DNA of 64,000 nucleotides from Pelagibius sp965227505 (GCF_965227505.1 NZ_OZ245757.1:5358978-5422977), one strand, 5' to 3'; shown: positions 18,179-27,841, numbered from the stretch's first letter. Made by a program: numbers and translations. Notes: generated from the sequence alone by a model not told the origin.

Positions 18179-19174
18179 ATGCTTCGGATCGGACTGCTCG
18201 GCGCGGGCCGCATCGGACAAATTCACGGCCGTAACATCGCAGCGCATCCGGCAGCCGAGCTGGCGGGCATCGCCGATGCCCTGCCGACGGCCGCCGAGGC
18301 TCTGGCGGCCGAGACCGGAGCTCCGGTGCTGGCGATGGAGGCTGTGCTCGAAGACCGCGGGATCGATGCCGTGGTGATCGCGGCACCGACCGACCTGCAT
18401 GCCGACCTGATCGAAGCGGCGGTGCATGCCGGAAAAGCGGTGTTCTGCGAGAAGCCTGTGGACCTGGACGCCGGGCGCATTCGCGAGTGCCTGGAGGTGG
18501 TCGCGGCAACCGGCCGGCCGCTGATGGTCGGGTTCAACCGGCGTTTCGATCCCAGCTTCGCGGCTTTGAAGGCGCGGCTCGAGGCAGGAGAGGTCGGTGC
18601 GGTGGAGATAGTTACGATTCTTTCCCGCGATCCCGCACCGCCGCCGGTTCCTTACATCGAGCGCTCCGGCGGCCTCTTCCGCGACATGATGATTCATGAT
18701 TTCGACATGGCGCGCTTTCTCCTGGACGAGGAACCGGTGGAGGTTTTTGCCACCGCCTCCTGTCTCGTCGATCCGGCGATCGGTGCGGCCGGCGATGTCG
18801 ATACCGCGGCGGTTACCTTGAAGACGGCAGGCGGCCGGATCGTGCAGATCTCAAACTCGCGCCGGGCCACCTACGGCTACGACCAGCGTATCGAGGTGCA
18901 TGGCCAGAAGGGTCTGCTGCGGGCCGGGAACAGGCATGCGACCACCGTCGAGGCGGCGACGGCGGAGGGCTACCGGCGCGATCCCGCCCTGGACTTCTTC
19001 CTCGAAAGATATCGCGAAGCCTATCAGGCCGAACTCGACGCCTTCGTGGATGGGATAGGGAACGGGCGGCCTTTGACGCCCTCGGGCGAAGACGGTTTGC
19101 GCGCGCAGGTGCTGGCCGATGCGGCCAGCGAGTCCTGGGAGACGGGGGCGCCTGTCCGGCTTCAGGCCGGGTAG
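18179..19174 (+). CDS. iolG: Inositol 2-dehydrogenase
   Basis: A 331-residue Gfo/Idh/MocA-family enzyme that oxidises myo-inositol to 2-keto-myo-inositol with NAD+. The Rossmann motif GLLGAGRIGQIHG is followed by EKPVDLD, which carries the catalytic Lys, and by DMMIHDFDMARFLL with the catalytic Asp/His region. The start is the ATG preceded by GGGGGAGG; a longer in-frame start adds 8 residues. It is divergent from iolC. Confidence 0.92.
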   Translation: MLRIGLLGAGRIGQIHGRNIAAHPAAELAGIADALPTAAEALAAETGAPVLAMEAVLEDRGIDAVVIAAPTDLHADLIEAAVHAGKAVFCEKPVDLDAGRIRECLEVVAATGRPLMVGFNRRFDPSFAALKARLEAGEVGAVEIVTILSRDPAPPPVPYIERSGGLFRDMMIHDFDMARFLLDEEPVEVFATASCLVDPAIGAAGDVDTAAVTLKTAGGRIVQISNSRRATYGYDQRIEVHGQKGLLRAGNRHATTVEAATAEGYRRDPALDFFLERYREAYQAELDAFVDGIGNGRPLTPSGEDGLRAQVLADAASESWETGAPVRLQAG

Positions 19175-19205
19175 GGTGCTCAACAGAAGAGACCGCGGCT
19201 CCGCT

Positions 19206-20129
19206 CTAGCGGCTGCGGCGCTGTTCGGCGATTGAAACGGAGAGGGCCATCGCCAGGCAGAAAGAGGCAGAGAGGGAACGGAAGGCCGCAAAATCGGCCT
19301 CGACGACTTCGAACCACACATCGGCCTGTTCGGTCAGCGGGCTGAAGGGGCTGTCGGTGATTGCCACCAGGGGCACGCCCCGCGCGGCTGTGGAGCCGGT
19401 CAGTTCGATGGTTGCGGGGGCATAGGGGGTGAAAGAGACTGAGATGAGCGCATCCTGCGCAGCGGCGAACGCGGCCTGCTCCTGGCCCAGCGTTCCGACG
19501 TTGTCGATGAGCAGGCTCTTTACCCCGAGTTTTCCCAGCGCATAGGCCATGTAGGCCGCAATGGGAAAGGCCCGGCGCTGACCCAACAGGTAAATCGTAT
19601 CGGCTGCCGCCAGAAGCCTGGAAGCCTTGCCCAGGTGGTCCGCGTCGATGCTGTCGCGCAGCCGCATCAGAGACGTGACGCCGGCCTGGGCAAATCCGTC
19701 GAGCAGATCCGGCACGCCGCCCCCTCCGCGTTCCTGGTGGCTGAGGCTCTCGAGGCGCTCCTCGTAGTCCGGCCAGCGCTCCCTTAGGCGGGACCGGAAG
19801 ATTTCCTGCAGGTCCGAGAAGCCCTGATAGCCGATGGTCTGGGCGAACCGCACCAGGGTCGACGGCTGCACGGCTGCCTGCTCGGCAATGCTCGCTGCCG
19901 TGCCGAAAGCCATCTCGTCCGGATGGGCAACCGCAAAGCGCGCCACCTGGGCGAGACGCTTCGGCAGGGTTGCGTGGCGCTCCATCAGCAGTGTCCGCAG
20001 GCCGGCGAAGTCGCGCGGCGGTGCCGGGAGGTCGCCCTCCGGCTCCGCGCGCGCGCCGGGCTCTCCCTTTGCCATGCTGTCGACTTTGCCCATGTCCCCG
20101 CCTTGCTCCGCAACGGCAATGCCGTCCAA
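19206..20129 (-). CDS. iolR: RpiR/MurR-family regulator, likely IolR
   Basis: A 307-residue protein with an N-terminal RpiR helix-turn-helix (AASIAEQAAVQPSTLVRFAQTIG at about residues 80-102) and a C-terminal SIS sugar-phosphate-binding domain (LGQRRAFPIAAYMAY...VSFTPYAP...VALVAITDSPFSP-like region). RpiR-type repressors control inositol genes in rhizobia. Placement between iolG and the ABC importer genes supports the same role here. The first 35 residues are acidic and Gly-rich, and the true start may be an internal Met. Confidence 0.85.
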   Translation of the reverse strand: MDGIAVAEQGGDMGKVDSMAKGEPGARAEPEGDLPAPPRDFAGLRTLLMERHATLPKRLAQVARFAVAHPDEMAFGTAASIAEQAAVQPSTLVRFAQTIGYQGFSDLQEIFRSRLRERWPDYEERLESLSHQERGGGGVPDLLDGFAQAGVTSLMRLRDSIDADHLGKASRLLAAADTIYLLGQRRAFPIAAYMAYALGKLGVKSLLIDNVGTLGQEQAAFAAAQDALISVSFTPYAPATIELTGSTAARGVPLVAITDSPFSPLTEQADVWFEVVEADFAAFRSLSASFCLAMALSVSIAEQRRSR

Positions 20130-20558
20130 AGGCCCAATGCCTGTTGCTGCATGGTGCCCTGCCTAATCCCCACAGTGAAGCAAAAGGAGAATAAAAATTC
20201 TAGAAAAATCGGATCGGTCGGTTTATTCTGCGATTAGCGACAATCTGAGCCAATCAGAGTGAACCCGGGTCCAAAGCCCGGTTTCTTGCCTAGGGAAGGC
20301 GATATGCCCCGATGGACGAAGGCCGGCGGATTTCCGTTTCGGACTGCGGGCCCAAGACATCACAGCAGTCATAGCCGCCGCCGGGCCAGGAAGGTCCCGG
20401 CCCCGGATGCCCTTTCCCTTTTGCTGTGGTTCGCCCGGGTCCGCCCGGCGGACGCGCGGTTCTGCCGGCTTGAGCCTGCCGGCCAGCGGCCGCTTCCAAC
20501 AGCTGATTGCCAAGGGTCGCTGGATCAAAGCGCAGAACCTTTGCAAGGGGAGGATTGA
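20130..20558. promoter_or_regulatory. Divergent regulatory region of iolR and the importer operon
   Basis: This 429-nt gap holds the promoters for iolR (minus) and the ABC importer (plus). An AT-rich stretch at 20180-20230 contains the palindrome AGAAT-N4-ATTCT (20188-20201) overlapping TTCTAGAA (20198-20205), a plausible regulator site. A CCGG-rich imperfect hairpin lies near 20263-20283. The 5' leader to the binding-protein gene would be long, over 300 nt. No coding sequence is convincing. Confidence 0.4.
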
Positions 20559-21491
20559 ATGAAAGCTTTGCATCGTCTTGCGGCAGCCGCCGCGTTCCTG
20601 GGCGCGGCCGGTGCGGCACAGGCACAGGACGTCAACATCATCGTGGTCAGCCACGGTCAGGCCAACGATCCTTTCTGGTCGGTGGTGAAGAACGGCGTCG
20701 ACGCAGCCGCAAAGGATATGGGCGTCAACGTCGATTACCGCGCGCCGGAGACCTTCGACATGGTCGTCATGTCCCAGCTCATCGATGCAGCGGTGAATCA
20801 GGAGCCGGACGGCCTCGTCGTCTCCATCCCTGATGCGGACGCTCTTGGGCCTTCGATCGAGAAGGCTGTTGCGGCCGGCATTCCCGTGGTCTCCATGAAC
20901 TCCGGCTCCGACGTTTCGAGGACGCTGGGTGCCCTCTTGCATGTCGGCCAGGAAGAGTATGACGCCGGCAAGGCGGCCGGCGAAAAGATGGCCGCCCTCG
21001 GCGGCAGCAGCGCCATCTGCATCAACCAGGAAGTCGGCAACGTGGCGTTGGATCTGCGGTGTCAGGGCTTTGCCGACGGCTTCGGCGGTGCCTCCAAGGT
21101 GCTGCCGGTCTCGCAGGATCCCTCGGAGGTGAAGGCGAAGGTCAAGGCCGCGCTGGAGTCCGACGACTCCGTCGACACGGTCATGGCGCTGGGCGCCAGC
21201 ACGGCGGGCGAACCCGCCCTGGCTGCCGCCGAGGAAGCCGGCAAGGGCGACGATGTCATGATCGGCACCTTCGACCTCTCTTCCGATTTCCTGAAGGCGA
21301 TCGCCGACGGAAAGGCGGCCTTCGCGATCGACCAGCAGCAGTACCTGCAGGGTTATCTGCCGGTCGTGTTTCTGGCGAACCATGCCAAATTCGGGCTGAT
21401 TCCCGGCGGCAACGTGCCCTCCGGCCCCAACCTGATCACCAAGGACAAGGCGTCCCAGGTGGTCGAGCTTTCTGCTCAGGGCATTCGTTGA
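20559..21491 (+). CDS. Sugar (probably inositol) ABC transporter periplasmic binding protein
   Basis: A 310-residue type-I periplasmic binding protein of the ribose/inositol class. A signal peptide ends near AGAAQA. The N-terminal strand NIIVVSHGQANDPFWSVVKNG and IPVVSMNSGSD are typical ligand-binding loops. It is the first gene of a three-gene importer in the order binding protein, permease, ATPase, like FrcBCA. Inositol as the ligand is inferred from position next to iolG and iolR. A strong hairpin follows the stop codon. Confidence 0.88.
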   Translation: MKALHRLAAAAAFLGAAGAAQAQDVNIIVVSHGQANDPFWSVVKNGVDAAAKDMGVNVDYRAPETFDMVVMSQLIDAAVNQEPDGLVVSIPDADALGPSIEKAVAAGIPVVSMNSGSDVSRTLGALLHVGQEEYDAGKAAGEKMAALGGSSAICINQEVGNVALDLRCQGFADGFGGASKVLPVSQDPSEVKAKVKAALESDDSVDTVMALGASTAGEPALAAAEEAGKGDDVMIGTFDLSSDFLKAIADGKAAFAIDQQQYLQGYLPVVFLANHAKFGLIPGGNVPSGPNLITKDKASQVVELSAQGIR

Positions 21492-21496
21492 TCTCC

Positions 21497-21532
21497 GGCG
21501 GTTCCGGGCGCCATCAGGCGCCCGGAACCGCC
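21497..21532 (+). promoter_or_regulatory. Perfect 16-bp intercistronic hairpin after the binding-protein gene
   Basis: Arms at 21497-21512 and 21517-21532 are exact reverse complements separated by the 4-nt loop ATCA. The hairpin starts 5 nt after the binding-protein stop codon. No T-run follows, so it is not a classical terminator. It more likely protects the upstream mRNA and keeps the binding protein in excess over the permease. Confidence 0.8.
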
Positions 21533-21655
21533 GTTCTACTCGCTCGGCAGGTAGGGAACGATGTGACCCAGCAGTTGGCGGACCGCGCGAGCGGCAAGCG
21601 CGAACCGGCGTAAGACCGGTCAAGCCTGAAAGCGGTCCCGCCAGGGAGGACGAAG

Positions 21656-22807
21656 ATGGTTGAAAAGACGCTAGACGCTGGCGGCGAGGCTGCGGCCGAA
21701 CCTCCGGAGACGGCCGCGGCGAAGGGCGACGAGCGCCTGCGCGACGTATCGACCATGACCAAGCTGATGCGGCGGCCCGAACTGGGCGCCGTTGCCGGCC
21801 TGATCCTGGTCACGGTCTTCTTCCTCTTCACCGCTAACGCCAACATGTTCACCCTCGCGGGCATCATGAATTTCATGGCGCCCGCCGCGCAGCTGGGCAT
21901 CCTGGCGATCGGTGCCGCGCTGCTGATGGTCGGCGGCGAATTCGACCTCTCGGTCGGCTCCATGGTCGCCTTCGCGGGCCTGATCTTCGGGGCCTGTCTG
22001 GTGGTCCTGGGCCTGCCGCTGCCGCTTGCCATTCTGGTCACCTTTGTCCTCGCGGCGGCTATGGGGGCGCTGAACGGGCAGATCGTGCTGCGCACGGGAC
22101 TGCCGTCCTTCATCGTCACTCTGGCCTTCCTGTTCATTCTGCGCGGCATGACGCTGGTGGGCCTGAAGCTCGCCACCGGCGGCTCGACTCAGCTGCGTGG
22201 AGTCAAGGACGCCGTCGAGGGCTCCTGGTTTGCCCAGCTCTTTTCCGGCGATGCCTTTGAGGGGCTGTTCGCGTGGTTCGCGTCCATGGGCTGGATCGAC
22301 ACCTTCAAGAACGGGCTGCCCAAGGTTCAGGGCGTTCCTGTCGAGGTGATCTGGTTCGTCCTCTTCGCTGCGATCGCCACCTGGGTTCTGGTGCGCACCC
22401 GCTTCGGCAACTGGATCTTCGCCTCCGGCGGCGATGCCAATGCGGCCCGCAACTCCGGCGTCGCGGTGAACCGGGTCAAGACGATCCTCTTCATGCTGAC
22501 GGCCTGCTGCGCGGCGCTGGTGGCCATCCTCACCGTGCTCGATGCCGGCTCCACAGACGCGCGCCGCGGCTTCCAGAAGGAGTTCGAGGCGATCATCGCG
22601 GCAGTGATCGGCGGCTGCCTGCTGACCGGCGGCTACGGTTCGGCCATCGGTGCGGCCATCGGCGCGGTCATCTTCGGGATGGTGCTGATCGGCCTAACCT
22701 ACACCACCATCGACCAGGACTGGTACCTGGTCTTCCTGGGCGGCATGCTGCTGACCGCGGTGCTGTTCAATAACTATATCCGCAAGCGCGCCACGGGGGA
22801 GCGGTGA
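21656..22807 (+). CDS. Sugar ABC transporter permease
   Basis: A 383-residue RbsC/FrcC-type inner-membrane permease with about ten hydrophobic segments. The core motif GGEFDLSVGSMVAFAGL and the conserved GRFGNWIFA-like loop (RTRFGNWIFASGGD with NAARNSGV) are visible. A cytoplasmic N-terminal extension of about 40 residues is rich in Ala and Glu. The 164-nt gap upstream contains the hairpin. The ATPase gene follows after 1 nt. Confidence 0.92.
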   Translation: MVEKTLDAGGEAAAEPPETAAAKGDERLRDVSTMTKLMRRPELGAVAGLILVTVFFLFTANANMFTLAGIMNFMAPAAQLGILAIGAALLMVGGEFDLSVGSMVAFAGLIFGACLVVLGLPLPLAILVTFVLAAAMGALNGQIVLRTGLPSFIVTLAFLFILRGMTLVGLKLATGGSTQLRGVKDAVEGSWFAQLFSGDAFEGLFAWFASMGWIDTFKNGLPKVQGVPVEVIWFVLFAAIATWVLVRTRFGNWIFASGGDANAARNSGVAVNRVKTILFMLTACCAALVAILTVLDAGSTDARRGFQKEFEAIIAAVIGGCLLTGGYGSAIGAAIGAVIFGMVLIGLTYTTIDQDWYLVFLGGMLLTAVLFNNYIRKRATGER

Positions 22808-22808
22808 G

Positions 22809-23624
<816 letters not shown>

Positions 23625-23691
23625 CGTAGAACGCAAGGCACTCTGAACAGGCTGCCCCGGCGGGTCCGGGCGTAGGGAGAGGATCACACGC

Positions 23692-24816
23692 TTGGACTCA
23701 GTTGGGGTCGGTCTCATCGGCACGGGCTTCATGGGCAAGTGCCATGCCATCGCCTATACCGCCGTGGCGACGGTCTTCGGGCTGCCGCGGCCGCGCCTGG
23801 AACTGCTCTGCGATGTGGACGAGGCGCTGGCGGCCGAAAAGGCGGCTGCCTTCGGTTTTGCCCGCGCGACCGCTGACTGGCGCGCCCTGGTCAGCGACCC
23901 GGCGGTGGACGTGGTCTCGATCACCACGCCCAATGCGCTGCATCCCGCGGTGGCCATCGAGGCGGCACGCAACGGCAAGCATGTCTACTGCGAGAAGCCG
24001 CTGGCCCTGACCCTGACGGAGGCCGAGGCCATGGCCGCGGCAGTGCGCGAGGCCGGGGTCAAATCGCTGGTCGGCTACAACTACACAAAGAACCCCGCGG
24101 TTGCCCATGCCCGGCGTCTGATTGAGGAGGGGGCGATCGGCCGCCTCGTCCATTTCCGCGGTGTCTTCGACGAAGATTACCTGGCCGATCCGGAACTGCC
24201 GCACAGCTGGCGCATGGAACGGGCCAAAGCCGGCTCCGGAACCCTGGGGGACCTCGCCAGCCATCTCATCAATATGGCGCAGTTTCTCTGCGGTCCCATC
24301 GAGGCCGTGATGGCGGAGGTCACGACAATGCATGCCGAGCGGCCGCTGGCCGAAGGCCCGGCTGGGGCGACGGGAAAGGTGGAGAACGACGATACAGTCT
24401 CGGCGCTGCTGCGCTTTCGGGACGGCTTCTCCGGCAGCCTCACCTCCAGCCGCATCGCCTGGGGCCGCAAGTCGCGCTTTGCCTGGGAGCTGCACGGCAG
24501 CGCCGGCATGATCGCTTTCGACCAGGAGCGCATGAACGAACTGCAGCTCTATCAGGCCCGGGGCCCAAAGGCCGAGCAGGGGTTCAAGACCGTCCTCAGC
24601 GGCCCGGCCCATCCGCCCTACGGTCTTTTCGTTCCGGCGCCGGGCCACAGCCTCGGCTTCAACGACATGAAGACCGTCGAGGTGGCCCACCTGCTGCGCG
24701 GACTTGCGGGGGAGGAGACGCTCTATCCGGACTTCGAGGACGCGCTGGCGACAGAGCGGGTCATGCATGCCGTGCTGCGCTCGGCTGAGGAGGCCCGCTG
24801 GGTCGCTCTGGATTAG
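23692..24816 (+). CDS. Gfo/Idh/MocA-family dehydrogenase
   Basis: A 374-residue NAD(P)-dependent sugar or cyclitol dehydrogenase. The Rossmann motif GLIGTGFMGKCH, catalytic EKPLALTL and the GTLGDLASHLINMAQFL region with its His are visible. It starts at TTG preceded by AGGGAGAGG; no ATG fits. It is the last gene of the importer operon, so the substrate is probably an inositol isomer or related compound taken up by that transporter. Confidence 0.88.
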   Translation: MDSVGVGLIGTGFMGKCHAIAYTAVATVFGLPRPRLELLCDVDEALAAEKAAAFGFARATADWRALVSDPAVDVVSITTPNALHPAVAIEAARNGKHVYCEKPLALTLTEAEAMAAAVREAGVKSLVGYNYTKNPAVAHARRLIEEGAIGRLVHFRGVFDEDYLADPELPHSWRMERAKAGSGTLGDLASHLINMAQFLCGPIEAVMAEVTTMHAERPLAEGPAGATGKVENDDTVSALLRFRDGFSGSLTSSRIAWGRKSRFAWELHGSAGMIAFDQERMNELQLYQARGPKAEQGFKTVLSGPAHPPYGLFVPAPGHSLGFNDMKTVEVAHLLRGLAGEETLYPDFEDALATERVMHAVLRSAEEARWVALD

Positions 24817-24843
24817 AGGAATCCTCTCCGTTATAATGGAGGG
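24815..24843 (+). promoter_or_regulatory. Candidate promoter and operator abutting the XRE gene start
   Basis: An inverted repeat AGAGGA-A-TCCTCT (24815-24827) is followed by a consensus -10 box TATAAT at 24832-24837. The ATG at 24844 lies 7 nt after the box, where transcription would start. This suggests a leaderless mRNA. The GGAGGG immediately before the ATG is too close for a normal ribosome-binding site. No good -35 box is visible. Confidence 0.45.
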
Positions 24844-25437
24844 ATGACGGATCAGATCCCCCTCGATGCCGAAGGCATCGTTTCGCGCGTGGCCGAGACG
24901 CTGCGCGCGGTGCGCAAGGAGCAGCAGCTCACCCTGGACGATCTGGCGCAGCGCTCCGGCGTTTCCCGCTCCATGCTCTCCCAGATCGAACGCGGCGAAA
25001 GCAACCCGACCCTGGCGACCCTGTGGAACCTGACCCAGGCCCTGGGGGTCGACTTCGCCGGGCTCCTCGGCAAGCAGCCCGCAGCCGCGCCGGCCAGTGG
25101 CCAGGTGGAGCGTCTGGCGGCGGAGCGTACCCCCACCATCGACAGCCGCGGCGAGCGCTGCCGCCTGAGAATCCTGAGCCCGCCCAACCTGGCCGGCAAC
25201 GTGGAGTGGTACGAACTGCGGCTGGACGCCGGCGGCGCCCTGATCAGCGATGCCCATGCGCCCGGCTGCCGCGAGCACCTGACCATCCTGGACGGCCGCA
25301 TCGCCGTGCAGTCCGGCCTGCGCGAGGAAGAGGGGGCAGCCGGCGACACACTGCGCTATCGCGCCGACGTGGCACACCGGATCGCCGCCCTGGACGGCAA
25401 GCCCGCCAGCGCGCTGCTGGTGGTCTTGAGCGGCTAG
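24844..25437 (+). CDS. XRE-family regulator with cupin domain
   Basis: A 197-residue protein. An N-terminal helix-turn-helix (LDDLAQRSGVSRSMLSQIERGESNPTL at about residues 25-51) is joined to a C-terminal cupin domain (about 105-195) that would bind a small effector. It lies between the importer operon and kbl. Regulators of this class often control the adjacent amino-acid or amine catabolic genes, so kbl-tdh is the likely target. Confidence 0.88.
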   Translation: MTDQIPLDAEGIVSRVAETLRAVRKEQQLTLDDLAQRSGVSRSMLSQIERGESNPTLATLWNLTQALGVDFAGLLGKQPAAAPASGQVERLAAERTPTIDSRGERCRLRILSPPNLAGNVEWYELRLDAGGALISDAHAPGCREHLTILDGRIAVQSGLREEEGAAGDTLRYRADVAHRIAALDGKPASALLVVLSG

Positions 25438-25470
25438 GCAGTTCCCGCGCAGGACCCGCTTGAAAAATCC

Positions 25471-25498
25471 GTCATAGCGGAATAGTGTCCACTATGAC
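25471..25498. promoter_or_regulatory. Nested inverted repeats upstream of kbl
   Basis: The inner palindrome ATAGTG-TC-CACTAT (25482-25495) overlaps an outer pair GTCATAG/CTATGAC (25471-25477 and 25492-25498). It lies 34 nt after the XRE gene and about 75 nt before kbl, a good position for an operator of the kbl-tdh unit. Confidence 0.5.
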
Positions 25499-25522
25499 GT
25501 AGCCGCTTCCGGAGTTGAACAC

Positions 25523-25558
25523 CGGAGCGAGACCCGGAGCGAGACCCAGAGCGAGACA
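25523..25558. repeat. Three 12-bp tandem repeats in the kbl leader
   Basis: CGGAGCGAGACC occurs twice exactly and once with two changes, ending 12 nt before the kbl start codon. The array forms part of the leader and includes the GA-rich sequence just before the ribosome-binding region. Confidence 0.85.
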
Positions 25559-25570
25559 GGGACCAGAGCC

Positions 25571-26758
25571 ATGATCCTCGACGATATCCGTGCCGAACTC
25601 GACGCCATTCGCGCCGACAACCTCTACAAGGTGGAGCGGCCCATCGCTTCGCCGCAGGGCGCGGAGATCAGCGTCGCCGAAAACGGTGCCGCGCGCAGCG
25701 AGATCAATCTCTGTGCCAACAACTACCTGGGCCTGGCGAACCATCCGGCGCTGATCGCCGCGGCCAAGGAGGCGCTGGACCGCTACGGCCTCGGCATGGC
25801 CTCGGTGCGTTTCATCTGCGGCACCCAGGACCAGCACCGGCTGCTGGAGCAGGAGATCGCCGCCTTCCTCGGCCATGACGATGCGATCCTCTATGCCGCT
25901 TGCTTCGATGCCAATGGCGGTGTTTTCGAGCCGCTGTTGGGGCCGGAGGACGCGGTGGTTTCCGATGCGCTCAACCATGCCTCCATCATCGACGGCATCC
26001 GTCTCTGCAAGGCCAAGCGTTACCGCTACGCCAACGGCGACATGACCGAGCTGGAAAGCCGTCTGCGCGAGGCGCGGGAGGGCGGGGCCCGACGGATCCT
26101 CATCGCCACCGACGGCGTCTTTTCGATGGACGGTTATCTCGCCGACCTGCCCACCATCCGCCGGCTGGCCGATCAGTTCGAGGCCCTGGTGCTGGTGGAC
26201 GACTGCCATTCCACCGGCGTACTGGGCCCGGGGGGCCGGGGTACCGGCGCCCACTACGGGGTCGAGGTCGACATCCTCACCGGCACTCTGGGCAAGGCCC
26301 TGGGCGGTTCGGCGGGTGGCTATGTCGTCGCCGCCCAGCCCATTGTCGATCTGCTGCGCCAACGCTCCCGGCCCTATCTGTTTTCCAACTCGCTGCCGCC
26401 ACCCATCGTCGGCGCGGCGCGCAAGGCCATCGAACTGGTGCGCCAGGGCGACGACCTGCGCGCGCGGCTGACGGCCAACGCCCAGCGCTTCCGCGCCGGC
26501 CTGACCGCCGCCGGCTTCCGGCTGCTGGAGGGGGAGCACCCGATCATCCCGGTGATGCTGGGGGAGGCCGGCCTTGCCCAGGATATGGCGACGAAGCTCT
26601 ACGAGCGCGGGATCTACGTCACCGGGTTCTTCTATCCCGTGGTGCCCAAGGGCCAGGCGCGCATCCGCACTCAGATGTCCGCGGGCCTGACGGACGACCA
26701 GCTCGACCGTGCAATCGACGCCTTTACCCAGACCGGCCGCGAACTCGGCGTGATCTAG
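25571..26758 (+). CDS. kbl: Glycine C-acetyltransferase (2-amino-3-ketobutyrate CoA ligase)
   Basis: A 395-residue PLP enzyme of the alpha-oxoamine synthase family. It splits 2-amino-3-ketobutyrate with CoA to glycine and acetyl-CoA. The PLP-lysine lies in GTLGKALGGSAGGY, and VLVDDCHSTGVLG holds the cofactor Asp/His. It lies 33 nt upstream of tdh, so the two enzymes complete the threonine-to-glycine pathway. Confidence 0.96.
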   Translation: MILDDIRAELDAIRADNLYKVERPIASPQGAEISVAENGAARSEINLCANNYLGLANHPALIAAAKEALDRYGLGMASVRFICGTQDQHRLLEQEIAAFLGHDDAILYAACFDANGGVFEPLLGPEDAVVSDALNHASIIDGIRLCKAKRYRYANGDMTELESRLREAREGGARRILIATDGVFSMDGYLADLPTIRRLADQFEALVLVDDCHSTGVLGPGGRGTGAHYGVEVDILTGTLGKALGGSAGGYVVAAQPIVDLLRQRSRPYLFSNSLPPPIVGAARKAIELVRQGDDLRARLTANAQRFRAGLTAAGFRLLEGEHPIIPVMLGEAGLAQDMATKLYERGIYVTGFFYPVVPKGQARIRTQMSAGLTDDQLDRAIDAFTQTGRELGVI

Positions 26759-26791
26759 CTGCCGCACAAGCGAAGGCGCAAGGAGACTGTG

Positions 26792-27820
26792 ATGAAAGCC
26801 TTGATCAAGGAGAGGCCCGAACCGGGCATCTGGCTGGGCGAGCAGCCTCAGCCCCAGGTCGGCCCCGACGAGGTGCTGATCAAGATCCGCAAGACCGCGA
26901 TCTGCGGCACCGACGTCCACATCTACAACTGGGATGCCTGGGCGGCGAAGACCGTGCCGGTGCCGCTGACCATCGGCCATGAGTACTGCGGCGAGATCGC
27001 GGAACTGGGGGCCAATGTGCGCGACCTCAAGATCGGTCAGCGGGTCTCCGGCGAGGGCCATATCATCGGCGGGCGCAGCCGCAATGCCCGGGCGGGGCGC
27101 TTTCACCTCGACCCCGACACCCGCGGCGTTGGGGTGAACCTGCCCGGCGCCTTCGCCGAGTATCTCGTGCTGCCGGCCTTCAACGTCGTGCCGCTGCCGG
27201 ATCACCTCTCCGACGACATCGGCGCCATCCTCGATCCCCTCGGCAACGCGGTGCACACGGCCTTGACCTTCGACCTGGTGGGCGAGGACGTCCTGATCAC
27301 CGGCGCCGGGCCCATCGGCATCATGGCCGCCGCCATCGCGCGGCATGTCGGGGCGCGCCACATCGTGCTGACCGATGTCAACGACTACCGCCTCTCCCTG
27401 GCGCAGCAGATCACCGACCTGCGGCCCGTCAACGTCGCCAAGGAAGACCTGCGCGACGTGATGGCGGAGTTGAAGATGAAGGAAGGCTTCGACGTCGGCT
27501 TCGAGATGTCCGGCGTTCCGGCGGCCTTCGACCAGATGATCGACCTGATGATGATGGGCGGGCGCGTCGCGCTGCTGGGCATTCCGGCGGAGGCCCGTCC
27601 CTTCGACTGGAACCCCGTGATCTTCAAGGCCCTGACCATCAAGGCCATCTACGGCCGGGAGATGTTCGAGACCTGGTACAAGATGATCGCCATGCTGGAG
27701 TCCGGCCTTGCGGTCGACCGCATCGTCACCCACAGCTTCCCGGTGAGCGACTTCCAGGAGGCCTTCACGGTCATGCGCTCCGGCCAGAGCGGCAAGGTGG
27801 TTCTGGACTGGGCCGCCTGA
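26792..27820 (+). CDS. tdh: L-threonine 3-dehydrogenase lacking the structural zinc cysteines
   Basis: A 342-residue zinc-type alcohol dehydrogenase-superfamily enzyme that oxidises threonine to 2-amino-3-ketobutyrate. The catalytic zinc ligands Cys38 and His63-Glu64 (ICGTD, GHEYCGE) are kept, as is the NAD motif GAGPIGIMAA. The four cysteines that bind structural zinc in the E. coli enzyme (93, 96, 99, 107) are Gly93, Ser96, Ala99 and Asp107 here. The ATG preceded by AGGAG is preferred over a GTG one codon earlier. Confidence 0.95.
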   Translation: MKALIKERPEPGIWLGEQPQPQVGPDEVLIKIRKTAICGTDVHIYNWDAWAAKTVPVPLTIGHEYCGEIAELGANVRDLKIGQRVSGEGHIIGGRSRNARAGRFHLDPDTRGVGVNLPGAFAEYLVLPAFNVVPLPDHLSDDIGAILDPLGNAVHTALTFDLVGEDVLITGAGPIGIMAAAIARHVGARHIVLTDVNDYRLSLAQQITDLRPVNVAKEDLRDVMAELKMKEGFDVGFEMSGVPAAFDQMIDLMMMGGRVALLGIPAEARPFDWNPVIFKALTIKAIYGREMFETWYKMIAMLESGLAVDRIVTHSFPVSDFQEAFTVMRSGQSGKVVLDWAA

Positions 27821-27841
27821 GGCGACGGCCGACGCCTGATG

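Noticed and set aside
25438..25570. Glycine riboswitch before kbl; also considered before the dimethylglycine dehydrogenase gene at 36612-36837.
   Set aside because: Neither leader shows the conserved paired aptamer cores. Only palindromes and tandem repeats are visible.
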